A stretch of 64,000 bases of DNA. Source: CAWKCE01 sp032127035. GTDB lineage: Bacteria; Actinomycetota; Actinomycetes; JAHEKZ01. Numbering within the stretch: position 1 is the first letter of the stretch; each line of letters opens with the position of its first letter. The stretch spans positions 558,001-622,000 of the forward strand of contig CAWKCE010000003.1 in NCBI GenBank assembly GCA_963848085.1. Direction: 5' to 3'. Of this stretch, positions 1-9,289 are shown piece by piece. A program made the position numbers and the translations under genes. The notes under the pieces were generated by a model that had not been told where the DNA came from, ran no database searches, and was given only the letters and a program-made list of their open reading frames with translations.

Positions 1-2082
1 GTGATCGGCGTCGACCGCGCCGTGGAGCTGTTCCCTCTCCTCGACCCATCCGGCGTCGTCGGGGCCCTGCACTACCCCCAGGACGGGCGAGGCAACGCCA
101 CCGACACCACCATGTCCCTGGCCAAGGGCGCCCGGATTGGCGGTGCCCAGGTGTTCGAGCAGACGACTGTCACGGGCGTGACCGTCGACGGTGGCCGCGT
201 CACCGGTGTCACCACAGACCGCGGCGACATCGGGGCCGAGTACGTCGTCAACTGCACCGGTATGTGGGGCCGGGAGTTCGGCCAGAAGTCAGGGGTGCCA
301 CTGCCGCTGCAGGCTCTGGCGCACTACTACATCGTCACCGACGACATTCCCGACCTTCCGTCCGACATGCCCACCATCAAGAGCCCGGACGACTCGTCCT
401 ACGTCAAGGACGACGCCGGCAAGCTCATGGTGGGGTTCTTCGAGCCGGGCAGTGCTCCGTGGGCGTCACGAGGGATCCCGGCCGATGCCGAGTTCACCAC
501 CCTTCCGGAGAACTGGGACCACCTGCTGCCGTTCTACGAGCAGATGGTCGAGCGCATCCCGGTGCTCGCCGACGCCGGCGTGCGGCTGTTCTTCTCCGGT
601 CCGGAGAGCTTCACCCCCGACGGGTTCTTCCACTTCGGGGAGGTCCCGGGGCTGACGAACTACTTCGCCGCCTGCGGGTTCAACTCGATCGGGTTCCTGA
701 CCGGCCCTGGCGCCGGACAGGTCCTGGCTGACTGGATCGTCGACGGACGCCCGTCGATGGACCTGCCTGAGGTCGATCCCAGACGGGTCATCCCGTTCCA
801 GGTCAACCGGCGCTACCTGGAGGAGCGGGTCACCGAGACCCTCGACCTCGCATACGCGATGCACTGGCCGTTCCAGCAGCGTGAGACCGTCCGCGGCATT
901 CGCCGCTCGCCTCTGCACGACGAGGTCGCGGCCGCCGGTGCCGTGTTCGGTGAGCTCGCGGGGTGGGAGCGGCCCAACTGGTACGCCCCGAACGGCGCCG
1001 AGGCGCAGTACGACCACAGCTACGGACGGGCAAAGTGGTTCGAGCACTGGGCAGCGGAGCACCGGGCCGTGCGCGAGCAGGTCGGGCTGTTCGACCTGAG
1101 CTCATTCGGCAAGATCCTGGTCCAAGGGCGCGACGCGGCCACGCTCCTGCAGGAGCTGTCCGCCAACGATGTCGGCGGCGAAGCGGGTCGCACCGTCTAC
1201 ACGCAGTGGCTGAACGACCGAGGTGGCATCGAGGCGGACGTCACGGTGACCCGGCTGGCCGAGCAGGAGTTCCTGGTCCAGACGGCTGCGGCCACGGTCG
1301 TCCGGGAGCTGGACCGGATCCGCAAGACCACCGGCGACCGCTTCGTCACGGCCACGGATGTCAGTGCCGGGCTGGCCATGCTGTCGGTGATGGGCCCTCG
1401 GTCCCGGGAGCTGATCGCCGGGCTGACGGACGCCGACCTGACCGCAGATGCCTTCCCCTTCGGGGCCTCGCGGGAGATCGACCTGGGCCTCACCTTCGTT
1501 CGTGCCACCCGCCTGACCTACGTGGGCGAGCTCGGCTTCGAGCTGCTGGTGCCGACCGACCAGGCGGTCCACGTCTACCGGGAGATCCGCTCCGCCGGGG
1601 AGCCGTTCGGGCTGCGGCATGCCGGGTACCACGCGCTGAACTCACTGCGCATGGAGAAGGCCTACCGGAGCTGGGGTCACGACATCGGCTGGGACGACTC
1701 ACCGCTGCAGGCGGGCCTCGGCTTCGCCGTCGCCTGGGACAAGCCCGGCGGCTTCGTCGGCCGGGAGGCGCTGCTCCGACAGCGCGACGAGGGCGTGTCC
1801 CGCCGGCTCACCCAGTTCGTCTTCGACGACCCGGAGGTGCTGGCCTTCCACGACGAGCCCATCTTCCGGAACAAGGACCTGGTCGGCCGCGTCGCGTCTG
1901 CCACCTACGGGCACACGGTGGGGTCGACGGTGGCCCTGGGCTACGTCGGGGCTGGCCACGTGGTCGACCCGGCCTGGGTCGAGGAGGGTCGCTTCGAGAT
2001 CGAGGTGGCCACTCGTCGGTACCCGGTGCGGGCGTCGCTGCGCCCCGTGTACGACCCCACGTCGTCCCGCATCCGGGCGTGA
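1..2082 (+). CDS. FAD-dependent dimethylglycine/sarcosine dehydrogenase-like protein with C-terminal GcvT half, 5' end outside window
   Basis: The protein oxidatively demethylates an N-methylated glycine-type substrate in the cytoplasm and would pass the one-carbon unit to tetrahydrofolate; the exact substrate is not known. The visible 693 residues align by eye with the full-length paralogue at 47176-49695. The first visible residues match about residue 150 of that paralogue, so the Rossmann FAD motif and the covalent-FAD histidine lie upstream of base 1. Residues about 1-250 are the rest of the oxidase domain. Residues about 300-690 are the aminomethyltransferase (GcvT) half, with the RRSPLH and FDLSSFGKI motifs and a closing segment containing AGLGFAVAWDKPGGF. 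The GTG at base 1 is simply the window edge and not a supported start. The family is secure; DMG versus sarcosine is not decided. Confidence 0.85.
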   Translation: MIGVDRAVELFPLLDPSGVVGALHYPQDGRGNATDTTMSLAKGARIGGAQVFEQTTVTGVTVDGGRVTGVTTDRGDIGAEYVVNCTGMWGREFGQKSGVPLPLQALAHYYIVTDDIPDLPSDMPTIKSPDDSSYVKDDAGKLMVGFFEPGSAPWASRGIPADAEFTTLPENWDHLLPFYEQMVERIPVLADAGVRLFFSGPESFTPDGFFHFGEVPGLTNYFAACGFNSIGFLTGPGAGQVLADWIVDGRPSMDLPEVDPRRVIPFQVNRRYLEERVTETLDLAYAMHWPFQQRETVRGIRRSPLHDEVAAAGAVFGELAGWERPNWYAPNGAEAQYDHSYGRAKWFEHWAAEHRAVREQVGLFDLSSFGKILVQGRDAATLLQELSANDVGGEAGRTVYTQWLNDRGGIEADVTVTRLAEQEFLVQTAAATVVRELDRIRKTTGDRFVTATDVSAGLAMLSVMGPRSRELIAGLTDADLTADAFPFGASREIDLGLTFVRATRLTYVGELGFELLVPTDQAVHVYREIRSAGEPFGLRHAGYHALNSLRMEKAYRSWGHDIGWDDSPLQAGLGFAVAWDKPGGFVGREALLRQRDEGVSRRLTQFVFDDPEVLAFHDEPIFRNKDLVGRVASATYGHTVGSTVALGYVGAGHVVDPAWVEEGRFEIEVATRRYPVRASLRPVYDPTSSRIRA

Positions 2083-2172
2083 GCCTGTCGTCGGCGATGC
2101 CTCTTCTGCGGGGGTTTCGGCCGAGCAGTAGCATTTGGCCCTGCCTGACCACGACTCCCGAGGAGTGCATCA

Positions 2173-2604
2173 ATGACCGTCGACCCACTGGACGAGCTGG
2201 GCCCCATCGACTATCTCGTCGTCGAGTTCCCAGGAAGCCGGATGACCGGTGAAGGACTGCCGCTGCTGGTCGACCTCGTCGACCGCGGGATCATCCGGGT
2301 GCTGGACCTGGTCTTCTTCACCAAGGCCGACGACGGCTCGGTGGCCATGGTCGAGATCGCCGACTTCGACGGCGACGGCGAGCTCGACCTCGCCGTCTTC
2401 GAGGGAGCCTCGTCCGGGCTTCTTGGCGAGGACGACATCAGCGAGGCCGCGGCAGCGGTCGAGCCGGGCAGCTCGGCCGGACTGCTGGTCTACGAGAACT
2501 CGTGGGCCGCGCCGTTCGCCGCCGCGATTCGCCGTGGCGGTGGCCAGCTCGTCGCGCAGGGCAGAATCCCGACCCAGGCTCTCATCGCCGCGCTCGAGGA
2601 GTGA
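2173..2604 (+). CDS. DUF6325 family protein
   Basis: This 143-residue acidic soluble protein has no signal peptide or membrane segment. Its layout (GPIDYLVVEFPG near the start, LVDLVDRGIIRVLDL at residues about 32-46, and YENSWAAPFAAAIRRGGG near residues 105-122) is what I recall for DUF6325, an actinobacterial family of unknown function often encoded beside SHOCT-domain proteins. That arrangement is repeated here, with a SHOCT protein 58 bp downstream. A GAGGAG ribosome site lies about 8 bases before the ATG. A role in stress or membrane-linked sensing is sometimes guessed, but nothing here shows it. Confidence 0.8.
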   Translation: MTVDPLDELGPIDYLVVEFPGSRMTGEGLPLLVDLVDRGIIRVLDLVFFTKADDGSVAMVEIADFDGDGELDLAVFEGASSGLLGEDDISEAAAAVEPGSSAGLLVYENSWAAPFAAAIRRGGGQLVAQGRIPTQALIAALEE

Positions 2605-2662
2605 CAGTCCGCCACGTCCCGTCCGCCGACGACACCACTCGACCCATCCAAGGAGTGAACGC

Positions 2663-2941
2663 ATGCCAGGTCTGATCCGCGGGGTGGCCCGCACCGCCGT
2701 CATCGCCGGTACCGCCACGCACGTGTCGAACAACGTCTCCCGCCGCCAGGCCGGCCGGTGGGCACAGCAGGAGCCGCAGGCGGCCCCGCCCCCTCAGCAG
2801 GTCTACGAGGCGGCCCCGCCGCCGGCGTCGAGCGGTACCGACGACAAGCTGGCCCAGCTCAAGGAGCTCGGCGAGCTGAAGGCGTCCGGTGTCCTCACCG
2901 AGGCGGAGTTCGAGGCGCAGAAGGCCAAGATCCTGGGCTGA
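2663..2941 (+). CDS. SHOCT domain small protein
   Basis: This 92-residue protein has a weakly hydrophobic N-terminal stretch (GLIRGVARTAVIAGTATHV), a Pro/Gln/Ala-rich linker at about residues 35-57, and a C-terminal SHOCT domain at about residues 60-92 (KLAQLKELGELKASGVLTEA then EFEAQKAKIL). SHOCT domains are short helical oligomerisation modules found at protein termini. The start is the ATG at 2663, preceded by AGGAGTG; a longer reading frame upstream overlaps the DUF6325 gene and is rejected. It is probably co-transcribed with that gene. Confidence 0.8.
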   Translation: MPGLIRGVARTAVIAGTATHVSNNVSRRQAGRWAQQEPQAAPPPQQVYEAAPPPASSGTDDKLAQLKELGELKASGVLTEAEFEAQKAKILG

Positions 2942-2983
2942 AGGCCTCTGCCCCCTCGGTTGTCGCCGTCGTAGCGTGACGGT

Positions 2984-4138
2984 GTGCGAACGGCGGCCTT
3001 GCTCCTCAGCGCAGGCGTAGCCCTGACGATGGTGGTGGCCGGTCCGGGCGCCGGTCGGGCGGCGGTGTCCGCCCCGAACCCCGGCGTCATCTGGGTCGAC
3101 CGCGCCGGTTCGTCGCTTTCTGGCGTGGCGACACTTCACGCGTCCGGGCTCAACCGCGGCGGACCGGTCGTGGCTGGCGACCGTCTTGGCGACAGCGCTG
3201 GCACCGACTGGGACCTCGACTGGTACGTGCGTCGGTACGCCCTTGGTGGCCGGGTGATCTGGACCAAGGTCTGGTCGCCCGCTGGTGCGCGAGCGGCCGC
3301 GTCCGACGTAGCCGCCCCTCCGCTCGGTCCGATCTACGTCGGCGGACGGGTCGGAACGCTCGGCGAGCTCGACGGGGGCTCGAAGTGGGTCGTGCGCCAG
3401 TACGCGCGTGGTGGCCGGCTCGAGTGGAGCCGGTCAGGCGGTGACCGATGCGCCGAGACGAACGTCACCGGGGTGGCGGCGGACCGGCGTGGCGCGGTAG
3501 TCAGTGGCTACTGCTTCCGCGCATCCGGCACGTCCACCGCCTGGGTTCGAGCCTTTGCTGCCGACGGAGCGCTGCGCTGGGTTCGCGAGCTGCGGCCACC
3601 GGTCCGCGCCGAGCGCTGGGTCTGGGCGCTGGACGTGGCCCTGGGCGCCAACGGCGCGGCCTTCGTGACCGGGGTCGTGGTCTCCGGGGACACGAACCTG
3701 TCCGGCGACCTCGATGCCGTGGTGGCGAAGCTGCGTGCCAACGACGTGGGGTCCATCGCGTGGGTGCGCAAGCTCCCGGAGGGGATGGCCCTGGACCGAG
3801 ACGTCGGGAGGTCTGTTGACGTTCGGCAGGATGCTGTCGTCGTCCTGGTCTGGGAGCCGGAGGCTGCGAAACCGGCCCTGGTGGTGCGGATGGGGCTCGA
3901 CGGCAAGCGGCTGTGGTCGCGGAGCCTGGCCCTCGACCCGCGGTCGGTGACCGTGGACGGCGACGGGCGCCCGTTTGTATCGGGCGATGGCGTGGTCGTC
4001 GGACTCAGCACCGCCGGCGTCGTCCGGTGGCGGCTGCCGCTCCACGGAGACGTGCGGGCCATCGAGACCGGCAACGGCGGGCTGTTTGCCGCGGGGAGCA
4101 ACGGCGACCACGGGCGGGCCTGGCGGCTGTCTCGCTGA
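2984..4138 (+). CDS. secreted beta-propeller-like protein of unknown function
   Basis: The 384-residue product has a Sec signal peptide (residues about 1-27, ending near GAGRAAV) and then repeats of about 50-60 residues. Each repeat carries a turn such as YALGGRVIW, YARGGRLEW, FAADGALRW or VGLSTAGVVRW, as in PQQ- or WD-type propeller blades. No catalytic motif is visible. The start is a GTG at 2984 without a clear ribosome site, chosen because it begins directly with the signal peptide. The gene is convergent with two delta-60 repeat genes (4155 and 5541), and all three encode exported propeller-like proteins, so a shared surface or extracellular binding role is possible. Confidence 0.65.
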   Translation: MRTAALLLSAGVALTMVVAGPGAGRAAVSAPNPGVIWVDRAGSSLSGVATLHASGLNRGGPVVAGDRLGDSAGTDWDLDWYVRRYALGGRVIWTKVWSPAGARAAASDVAAPPLGPIYVGGRVGTLGELDGGSKWVVRQYARGGRLEWSRSGGDRCAETNVTGVAADRRGAVVSGYCFRASGTSTAWVRAFAADGALRWVRELRPPVRAERWVWALDVALGANGAAFVTGVVVSGDTNLSGDLDAVVAKLRANDVGSIAWVRKLPEGMALDRDVGRSVDVRQDAVVVLVWEPEAAKPALVVRMGLDGKRLWSRSLALDPRSVTVDGDGRPFVSGDGVVVGLSTAGVVRWRLPLHGDVRAIETGNGGLFAAGSNGDHGRAWRLSR

Positions 4139-4154
4139 GGCGGCGCACCGATGT

Positions 4155-5435
4155 TCATTGGGCCAGAAGGCGCTCCAGGGCGAACCCGTTCGCAGCACCG
4201 ACGGCCGACGCGGATCCGCCGGCGACGATACGTCCGTCGTCTTGGATGGCGACGCCGCGCAGGAGACTGTTGCCTCCGGGGAAGGACGTCACGGCCAGAC
4301 CTGCGCTGCCGAACGTCGGGTCCAGCGCACCCGATGGTCGGACCCTCAGCACTGCGGCATCTCCGGCGACTTCGCCGACCATGATGGTGTCGGGGCCGGA
4401 CCGAACCAGGTGGTGCCAGAACTCGTCATCGGCGACGGAGTCGTGCGTCACGATGCCGTCGCCGCCTCCCCAGCTGAGGTCGAGCCCGCCCGAGGCCCGG
4501 AACCGCAGCAGGACGGCATCCGCGCCCGGCGTCGGGGAGCCGTAGCCGCCGACGAGCATGGACCGGTGCGGCTGCATGACCGCCGCACTGGCGATGAGCC
4601 CGCCCGGCACGCTCACGCGGGTCTTCCCGTTCCCGCCGCCGAAGGCTCGATCCGGCTTCCCCGCGGCGGTGTAGCGCGCGAGCGCGACGTCCCATTCGGT
4701 CCTTCCGTCGCGAAGGGTGTTGCCCACCGCGACCACCTTGTTGGTGCCGGGCCATCGCAGCACGTCGTTGACCCAGCTGTACTCGGAGTTGGTTGCCCAG
4801 AAGTCGGTGAGTACTTTGCCGTCGACCCCGAACGATGCGTCGAGCTTCCCGCCGGGAAGGTAGCGAGCAAGCGCGAACTGCTCGAACCCGCCGGCCGACG
4901 TCGACCAACCCGCCACGACGACGCGGCCACCTCCGACCATCGCCAGAGACGTCGCCGATGCGCCACGTTGACCGAAACCCGTCCGGACGATGCCGTCGCC
5001 GCCCCCGAAGGTCCGGTCCAGATGACCGGTCTTGGTGAGTCTGACCAGGGCGAACTTCCGTCCGGCGCGGCCAACCGCCAGAATCTTCCCGCCGGGTAGA
5101 ACGCTCAGGTCGACGGCCCCTTGGGCGTCGCTGAGCCGCAGCTGGACTCGTCCCCGGTTGCCGAAGCTGGTGTCCAGTCCGCCGTAGGAGAGGTAGCGGA
5201 CGAAGGACCAGACGCGCCCGGACGGGGTCTGGGACCAGCCCCCCGCGACCACGTTCTGTCCGTGCATCGCCACCACGTTGACCTCGGCGTCGCTGCCCAC
5301 TCGCGTCGTGGCCTGGCCGGCGCCGTTGAACGAGGGGTCGAGGTTTCCGGGAGCCTTGGCGGATGCCGGCCCCTGGAGCAGGCAGACGGTGGTGGCGGTC
5401 ACGGCCGCAACCGCTACGGCTCGACGAAACAGCAC
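4155..5435 (-). CDS. secreted delta-60 repeat (beta-propeller) protein
   Basis: The product begins with a signal peptide ending at about GPASAKA and then carries about six to seven delta-60 repeats. The repeats are recognisable by the phrases LDPSFNGAGQA, LDTSFGNRGRV, LDRTFGGGDGIV, LDASFGVDGKV, PDRAFGGGNGK, LDLSWGGGDGIV and LDPTFGSAGLAV, each followed by a VVVAGWS- or ILAVGRA-type strand. Delta-60 proteins are extracellular or surface propellers of unknown function. I chose the GTG at 5435 because AGGGGG lies six bases upstream; this gives 426 residues, exactly the length of the neighbouring paralogue. A GTG at 5471 would add 12 residues. Confidence 0.8.
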   Translation of the reverse strand: MLFRRAVAVAAVTATTVCLLQGPASAKAPGNLDPSFNGAGQATTRVGSDAEVNVVAMHGQNVVAGGWSQTPSGRVWSFVRYLSYGGLDTSFGNRGRVQLRLSDAQGAVDLSVLPGGKILAVGRAGRKFALVRLTKTGHLDRTFGGGDGIVRTGFGQRGASATSLAMVGGGRVVVAGWSTSAGGFEQFALARYLPGGKLDASFGVDGKVLTDFWATNSEYSWVNDVLRWPGTNKVVAVGNTLRDGRTEWDVALARYTAAGKPDRAFGGGNGKTRVSVPGGLIASAAVMQPHRSMLVGGYGSPTPGADAVLLRFRASGGLDLSWGGGDGIVTHDSVADDEFWHHLVRSGPDTIMVGEVAGDAAVLRVRPSGALDPTFGSAGLAVTSFPGGNSLLRGVAIQDDGRIVAGGSASAVGAANGFALERLLAQ

Positions 5436-5540
5436 TCTGGACCCCCTGACGGCTCCGTGCCCGACGGTCACATTGTGTCGCGTCGCGGCCAGCGGTGGGG
5501 CGGGACCGGAAGCTGTCCCGAAGAGACGGTCCGACTTGGC

Positions 5541-6821
5541 TCAGTGCGCGAGAAGGCGCTCCACGGCGAACCCGTCTGCCACAAGTGTGGCGGGCGCGGT
5601 CCCGGCGCCGACGACGCGGTGGCGCGAGTCGACGGCCGCTGCCTGGAGGATGCTGTCGCCGCCGGGGAAGGGCGTCACTGCGTAGCCACCGACCCCGAAG
5701 GAGCTGTCGAGGGCACCCGACTGCCGAATCCTCATGACCGCTGCGTCCCCGTCGATCTGTCCGACCATGACTGCACCGCCACGGTCCGCTGCCATACCGA
5801 GCCAGTACTCGAGGGATGCCCCGGAGTCGTGTTTGACGAATCCGTCACCACCGCCCCATCCGCCGTCTAGGTGACCGCTTGCGTTGAACCTGAGGAGCGT
5901 TGCGTCCCAGCCGGTCGCCCCAAGATCGCTGAAACCGCCGACAAGGATGAAGCTGTTCTTCTGCATCACCGCGCCGGCGACGTAGTCCGCGGCGGTCGTC
6001 GACTCCACCAGCTTGCCGTCCCCGCCCCCGAAGAACGAGTCCGGCTTGCCCCTGGTCGTGTAGCTGGCGAGGGCGACGGATATCCCCTTCGGTGAGCTGG
6101 GGCTGCCCGTCTCGCCGACAGCGACCACGGCCGAGCTGTCGGTCCACCGCAGGAGAGTGGTCACGCGGCTCGCGCTGTCCGCCGGGCCAAACCCGGTGGT
6201 CGCCCTGCCGTCGTGGCTGAAGGTCCGGTCGAGTCGCCCGTCCGGCAGGTACCGGGCCAGCGCGAAGCGCGCTCCGCTCCGGTCGCCCGCGGCGCCGGCG
6301 ACCACGAACCGGCCCCGGGTGACGCGGAGAACCTGCGACGCGCTGGCGAACAGAGTGCCGAAGCTGGTCCGCACCACCCCGTCGCCGCCGCCGAATCCCT
6401 TGTCCGGGCGCCCATCTGCGGTCAGCCGGATAACGGTAAATCGCCGTTTCGAGGACCCCGCAACCAGGAGCTTTCCGCTCGGCAGCACGATCAGGTCGCC
6501 GATCGCGTCGTGCCGCCCGAAGTCCAGCCGGACGCGGCCCTTGGTGCCGAACGTCGTGTCGCGGGATCCGTCGGAGTGGTACCGGACGATCGCGCCGTCT
6601 TCTCCCGACGGAGTCTCGGAGGTCCCGGCGACCAGGATGCGGCGGCCCTGCAAGGCGACGACTTCCGCCGTGACGTCCAGACCGAGATGCGTTGTCGTCT
6701 GGCCGTCTTGGCTGAACGTGGGGTCCAGGTCGCCGGACGCGGCGGCGGAGGCGGGGGCCTGCGACAGGCCGGCGGTCACGACGACTGCAGCTACGGCTGC
6801 CAGAGCTCGGTTGCGGGACAT
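5541..6821 (-). CDS. secreted delta-60 repeat (beta-propeller) protein, paralogue
   Basis: This 426-residue protein is a tandem paralogue of the product of 4155-5435. It has a clean signal peptide (residues about 1-27, GLSQAPASA then AASG) and the same blade pattern: LDPTFSQDGQT, RDTTFGTKGRV, PDKGFGGGDGVV, LDRTFSHDGRA, PDSFFGGGDGK, LDGGWGGGDGFV and LDSSFGVGGYAV. The C-termini of the two paralogues are also alike (GFAVERLLAH versus GFALERLLAQ). The ATG at 6821 follows GAGGAGG. The two genes are in the same orientation with about 100 bp between them and look like a tandem duplication. Confidence 0.8.
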   Translation of the reverse strand: MSRNRALAAVAAVVVTAGLSQAPASAAASGDLDPTFSQDGQTTTHLGLDVTAEVVALQGRRILVAGTSETPSGEDGAIVRYHSDGSRDTTFGTKGRVRLDFGRHDAIGDLIVLPSGKLLVAGSSKRRFTVIRLTADGRPDKGFGGGDGVVRTSFGTLFASASQVLRVTRGRFVVAGAAGDRSGARFALARYLPDGRLDRTFSHDGRATTGFGPADSASRVTTLLRWTDSSAVVAVGETGSPSSPKGISVALASYTTRGKPDSFFGGGDGKLVESTTAADYVAGAVMQKNSFILVGGFSDLGATGWDATLLRFNASGHLDGGWGGGDGFVKHDSGASLEYWLGMAADRGGAVMVGQIDGDAAVMRIRQSGALDSSFGVGGYAVTPFPGGDSILQAAAVDSRHRVVGAGTAPATLVADGFAVERLLAH

Positions 6822-6986
6822 GGGGCCTCCTCGGAGACCGGTGATGGGCTGACAGTCCCACCGGTGGTCGCGACCGTCAACGGTTTGCCATTTGTCTCAG
6901 GTCGGCACAGTTCTCACGGCGTCGAGTCGCTAGCCTGCGGTTTCGGCGGCCGCCGAGCAGGACCTGCGCGCGAAGGGCGTAACCAC

Positions 6987-8183
6987 ATGAGGGACGCAGC
7001 TGACGCCCCAGCTGGACGTGCCCGCGAGCTGGGGATCCCGTTCGACGGCACGCCGGGGACGTGGAACGCCATCACCGACGTGCCGGGAGTCGAGGTCGGG
7101 CACGTCACGCTCGTGGCCGGAGAGGGCGCGCTGCAGGTTGGCGCCGGCCCCGTCCGTACCGGGGTGACGGCCGTCCTCCCGGTCGGTCGCTCCGGCATCG
7201 GACGGGCGTGCCCTGCCGGCTGGTTCTCGCTGAACGGCAACGGCGAGCTGACCGGCTCGCACTGGATCACCGAGACCGGTGGGCTCACGTCCCCCGTCAT
7301 GCTCACCAACACTCACGCCGTCGGCAGCGTGCACCGGGGCGTCGTCGACTGGGCGGCGACGAACCGCCCCGACCTGTTGGAGCAGTGGCTGCTGCCGGTC
7401 GTCGGCGAGACCTGGGACGGCTACCTGAACGACATCAACGGCGGCCACGTGAGTGCCGCTCATGCGGCGACCGCCATCGACTCGGCCAGCAGCGGTCCGG
7501 TCGACGAGGGGTCGGTCGGTGGCGGCACCGGGATGGTCTGCTACGGCTACTCCGGGGGAGCGGGGACCGCCTCGCGGGTCGTCCGGCTGGGGGCGCGCAG
7601 CCACGTTCTCGGTGCCTATGTGCAGGCCAACTTCGGCGACCGGACGGAGCTCCGGTTGGCGGGAGTCCCGCTGGGCGACCTCCCGGTCGCCAACCCGATC
7701 GACGAGCCCGCGTGGTTCGCTCGCGACCACGAGCGTGCCGGGGTCGCGCCGAGCTCGTCGGCCGTCCTCCCCGGTGGTTCAGGTTCGGTGATCGTCCTGG
7801 TGGCCACCGACGCCCCGATGCTTCCCGCGCAGTGCACTGCACTGGCGCGGCGGGTTTCGCTCGGGCTCGCCCGCAGTGGCACCACGGGCAGCCACTTCTC
7901 CGGTGACATCTTCCTGGCGTGGTCGACCGCCGGCGCCGGCGCGCTCGACAGCCGGATCCCGGTCGCGGCTGCTGAGCCGGCCGGCTACCGGCAGCTGGAG
8001 TTCGTGCCGTGGGGGCAGATGGACGCGTTCTACGCCGCCACCGTCCAGGCGGTCGAGGAGGCCGTCGCCAACGCCCTCGTCGTCAACCAGGACAAGACCG
8101 GTCGTGACGGCAACTGGGTGCCCGCACTGCCGCACGACCTGGTCGCCGAGCGTCTCAGCGCGCGAGGGGTGCCTCAGGCCTGA
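6987..8183 (+). CDS. P1 (DmpA) family self-processing aminopeptidase/hydrolase
   Basis: This 398-residue protein belongs to the DmpA/BapA (MEROPS S58) family. These N-terminal-nucleophile hydrolases cut themselves into two chains and act on peptides with N-terminal D-, beta- or L-amino acids. Visible hallmarks are an N-terminal NAITDVPGVEVGHVTL segment, the LTNTHAVGSVHRGV and GGGTGMVCYGYSGG glycine-rich segments, and the processing site before VIVLVATDAP, which predicts cleavage between Gly266 and Ser267 with Ser267 as nucleophile. The GTTGSHFSGDIFLAWST segment follows. The ATG at 6987 is preferred over a much longer frame that runs antisense through the delta-60 gene. Its 3' end overlaps the galactokinase 3' end by 10 bp, convergently. 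Confidence 0.85.
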   Translation: MRDAADAPAGRARELGIPFDGTPGTWNAITDVPGVEVGHVTLVAGEGALQVGAGPVRTGVTAVLPVGRSGIGRACPAGWFSLNGNGELTGSHWITETGGLTSPVMLTNTHAVGSVHRGVVDWAATNRPDLLEQWLLPVVGETWDGYLNDINGGHVSAAHAATAIDSASSGPVDEGSVGGGTGMVCYGYSGGAGTASRVVRLGARSHVLGAYVQANFGDRTELRLAGVPLGDLPVANPIDEPAWFARDHERAGVAPSSSAVLPGGSGSVIVLVATDAPMLPAQCTALARRVSLGLARSGTTGSHFSGDIFLAWSTAGAGALDSRIPVAAAEPAGYRQLEFVPWGQMDAFYAATVQAVEEAVANALVVNQDKTGRDGNWVPALPHDLVAERLSARGVPQA

Positions 8184-9289
8184 TCGGCCGGCAGCGGGTG
8201 GGCGCCGGCTGACGGACGGACCTCGAACATTTGGGGCGAGCCATGCCTGGCGGCGCCTGCCAGCGCTTCGGTCACGGCGGTCTCGACGGCCAGGATGCGG
8301 TCGGTCGAGAGGAGCGCGACGGCGCACCCACCGAACCCGGCTCCGGTCATTCGTGCACCCGCAGCTCCCGCGCCGACGGCGGCAGCGACGGCGCGGTCAA
8401 GGGCCTGGGTGCTGACGGCGAAGTCGTCGCGCAGGGACTCGTGCGAGGCGACCATCAGCGGACCCAGGTCCTCGAGGTGCCCAGCGCGAAGACAGGTCAC
8501 CGCCGCCAGGACCCGTGCGTTCTCAGTCACGACGTGCCGAGCACGCGCCCGAAGGACGGGATCGGCGAGGTCCGCGACATCGCGGGGGTCCGTCACATCC
8601 CGGAGGCTGTCGACACCGAGCGCGCGGGCGGCATCGCGGCACTGGGCGACGCGCTCGGTGTAGTCCCCGCCGGCGGTGCGATGACTGGTTCCGGTGTCGA
8701 CGACCAGCACACTCATTCCTGCTTCGTCGAGCCCAAGGGGCACCTGGTCCATCACGAGTGTCCGCGTGTCGACGAGCAGGGCGTTCCCCTCCGTCGCATG
8801 CATCACGACCATGGGGTCCATGACACCGACCGGAACGCCGAGGTAGTCGTTCTCCACTCGTCGGGCGGCGAGCGCAACCCGCTGCGGATCCCAGGTGCGT
8901 CCGCTGAGTGCCAGCAGTGCGGCCAGGACCCCGCACGTCATGGCCGCGGACGACGACAGCCCGGCGCCGGCGGGCAGATCGCCGTTGATGTGCACGTCGG
9001 CGCCGGGCAGGTCGACACCTTCCCTCCCGAGCACCCAGGCGGCCCCCTCCGCGTAGGCCGCCCAGCTGGCGGCGTGGGGGGACAGGGAGGACAGCGCTCG
9101 CCGCACTGGCGACCCGGCCATCTGCTCCGAACTGGCGGTGAGCATCCCGTCGTCTCGCGGCGACACCCGCACGGTGACACCGCGCTGGATCGCGAACGGC
9201 AGCACGAAGCCGCCGGAGTGATCCGTGTGGTCCCCGATCAGGTTGACCCGCCCAGGCGCCCGCCAGACAGCCGGTGGGTTACGCGTCAC
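8174..9289 (-). CDS. galK: galactokinase
   Basis: Galactokinase phosphorylates galactose at C1 with ATP, the first step of the Leloir route, in the cytosol. This 371-residue GHMP kinase has the galactokinase signature GRVNLIGDHTDHSGG at about residues 13-27, the ATP loop DLPAGAGLSSSAA at about 104-116, the catalytic-Asp region GVPVGVMDPMV (Asp158) and the C-terminal GAGFGGCAVAL motif. Two departures from the usual wording are visible: GDHTDH instead of GEHTDY, and MDP instead of MDQ. Sugar choice could therefore be shifted. It starts with GTG and overlaps the upstream gene by 11 bp. galT and galE are not in the window. It lies about 0.6 kb from the carbohydrate ABC locus. Confidence 0.85.
   Translation of the reverse strand: MTRNPPAVWRAPGRVNLIGDHTDHSGGFVLPFAIQRGVTVRVSPRDDGMLTASSEQMAGSPVRRALSSLSPHAASWAAYAEGAAWVLGREGVDLPGADVHINGDLPAGAGLSSSAAMTCGVLAALLALSGRTWDPQRVALAARRVENDYLGVPVGVMDPMVVMHATEGNALLVDTRTLVMDQVPLGLDEAGMSVLVVDTGTSHRTAGGDYTERVAQCRDAARALGVDSLRDVTDPRDVADLADPVLRARARHVVTENARVLAAVTCLRAGHLEDLGPLMVASHESLRDDFAVSTQALDRAVAAAVGAGAAGARMTGAGFGGCAVALLSTDRILAVETAVTEALAGAARHGSPQMFEVRPSAGAHPLPADQA

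Noticed and set aside
963..2252. A 429-residue plus-strand frame overlapping the first gene
   Set aside because: Arg/Gly/Pro-rich translation in another frame of the flavoprotein gene, with no domain.
6213..6986. 5' extension of the P1 peptidase frame
   Set aside because: It is antisense to a delta-60 gene; the peptidase homology begins just after the ATG at 6987.
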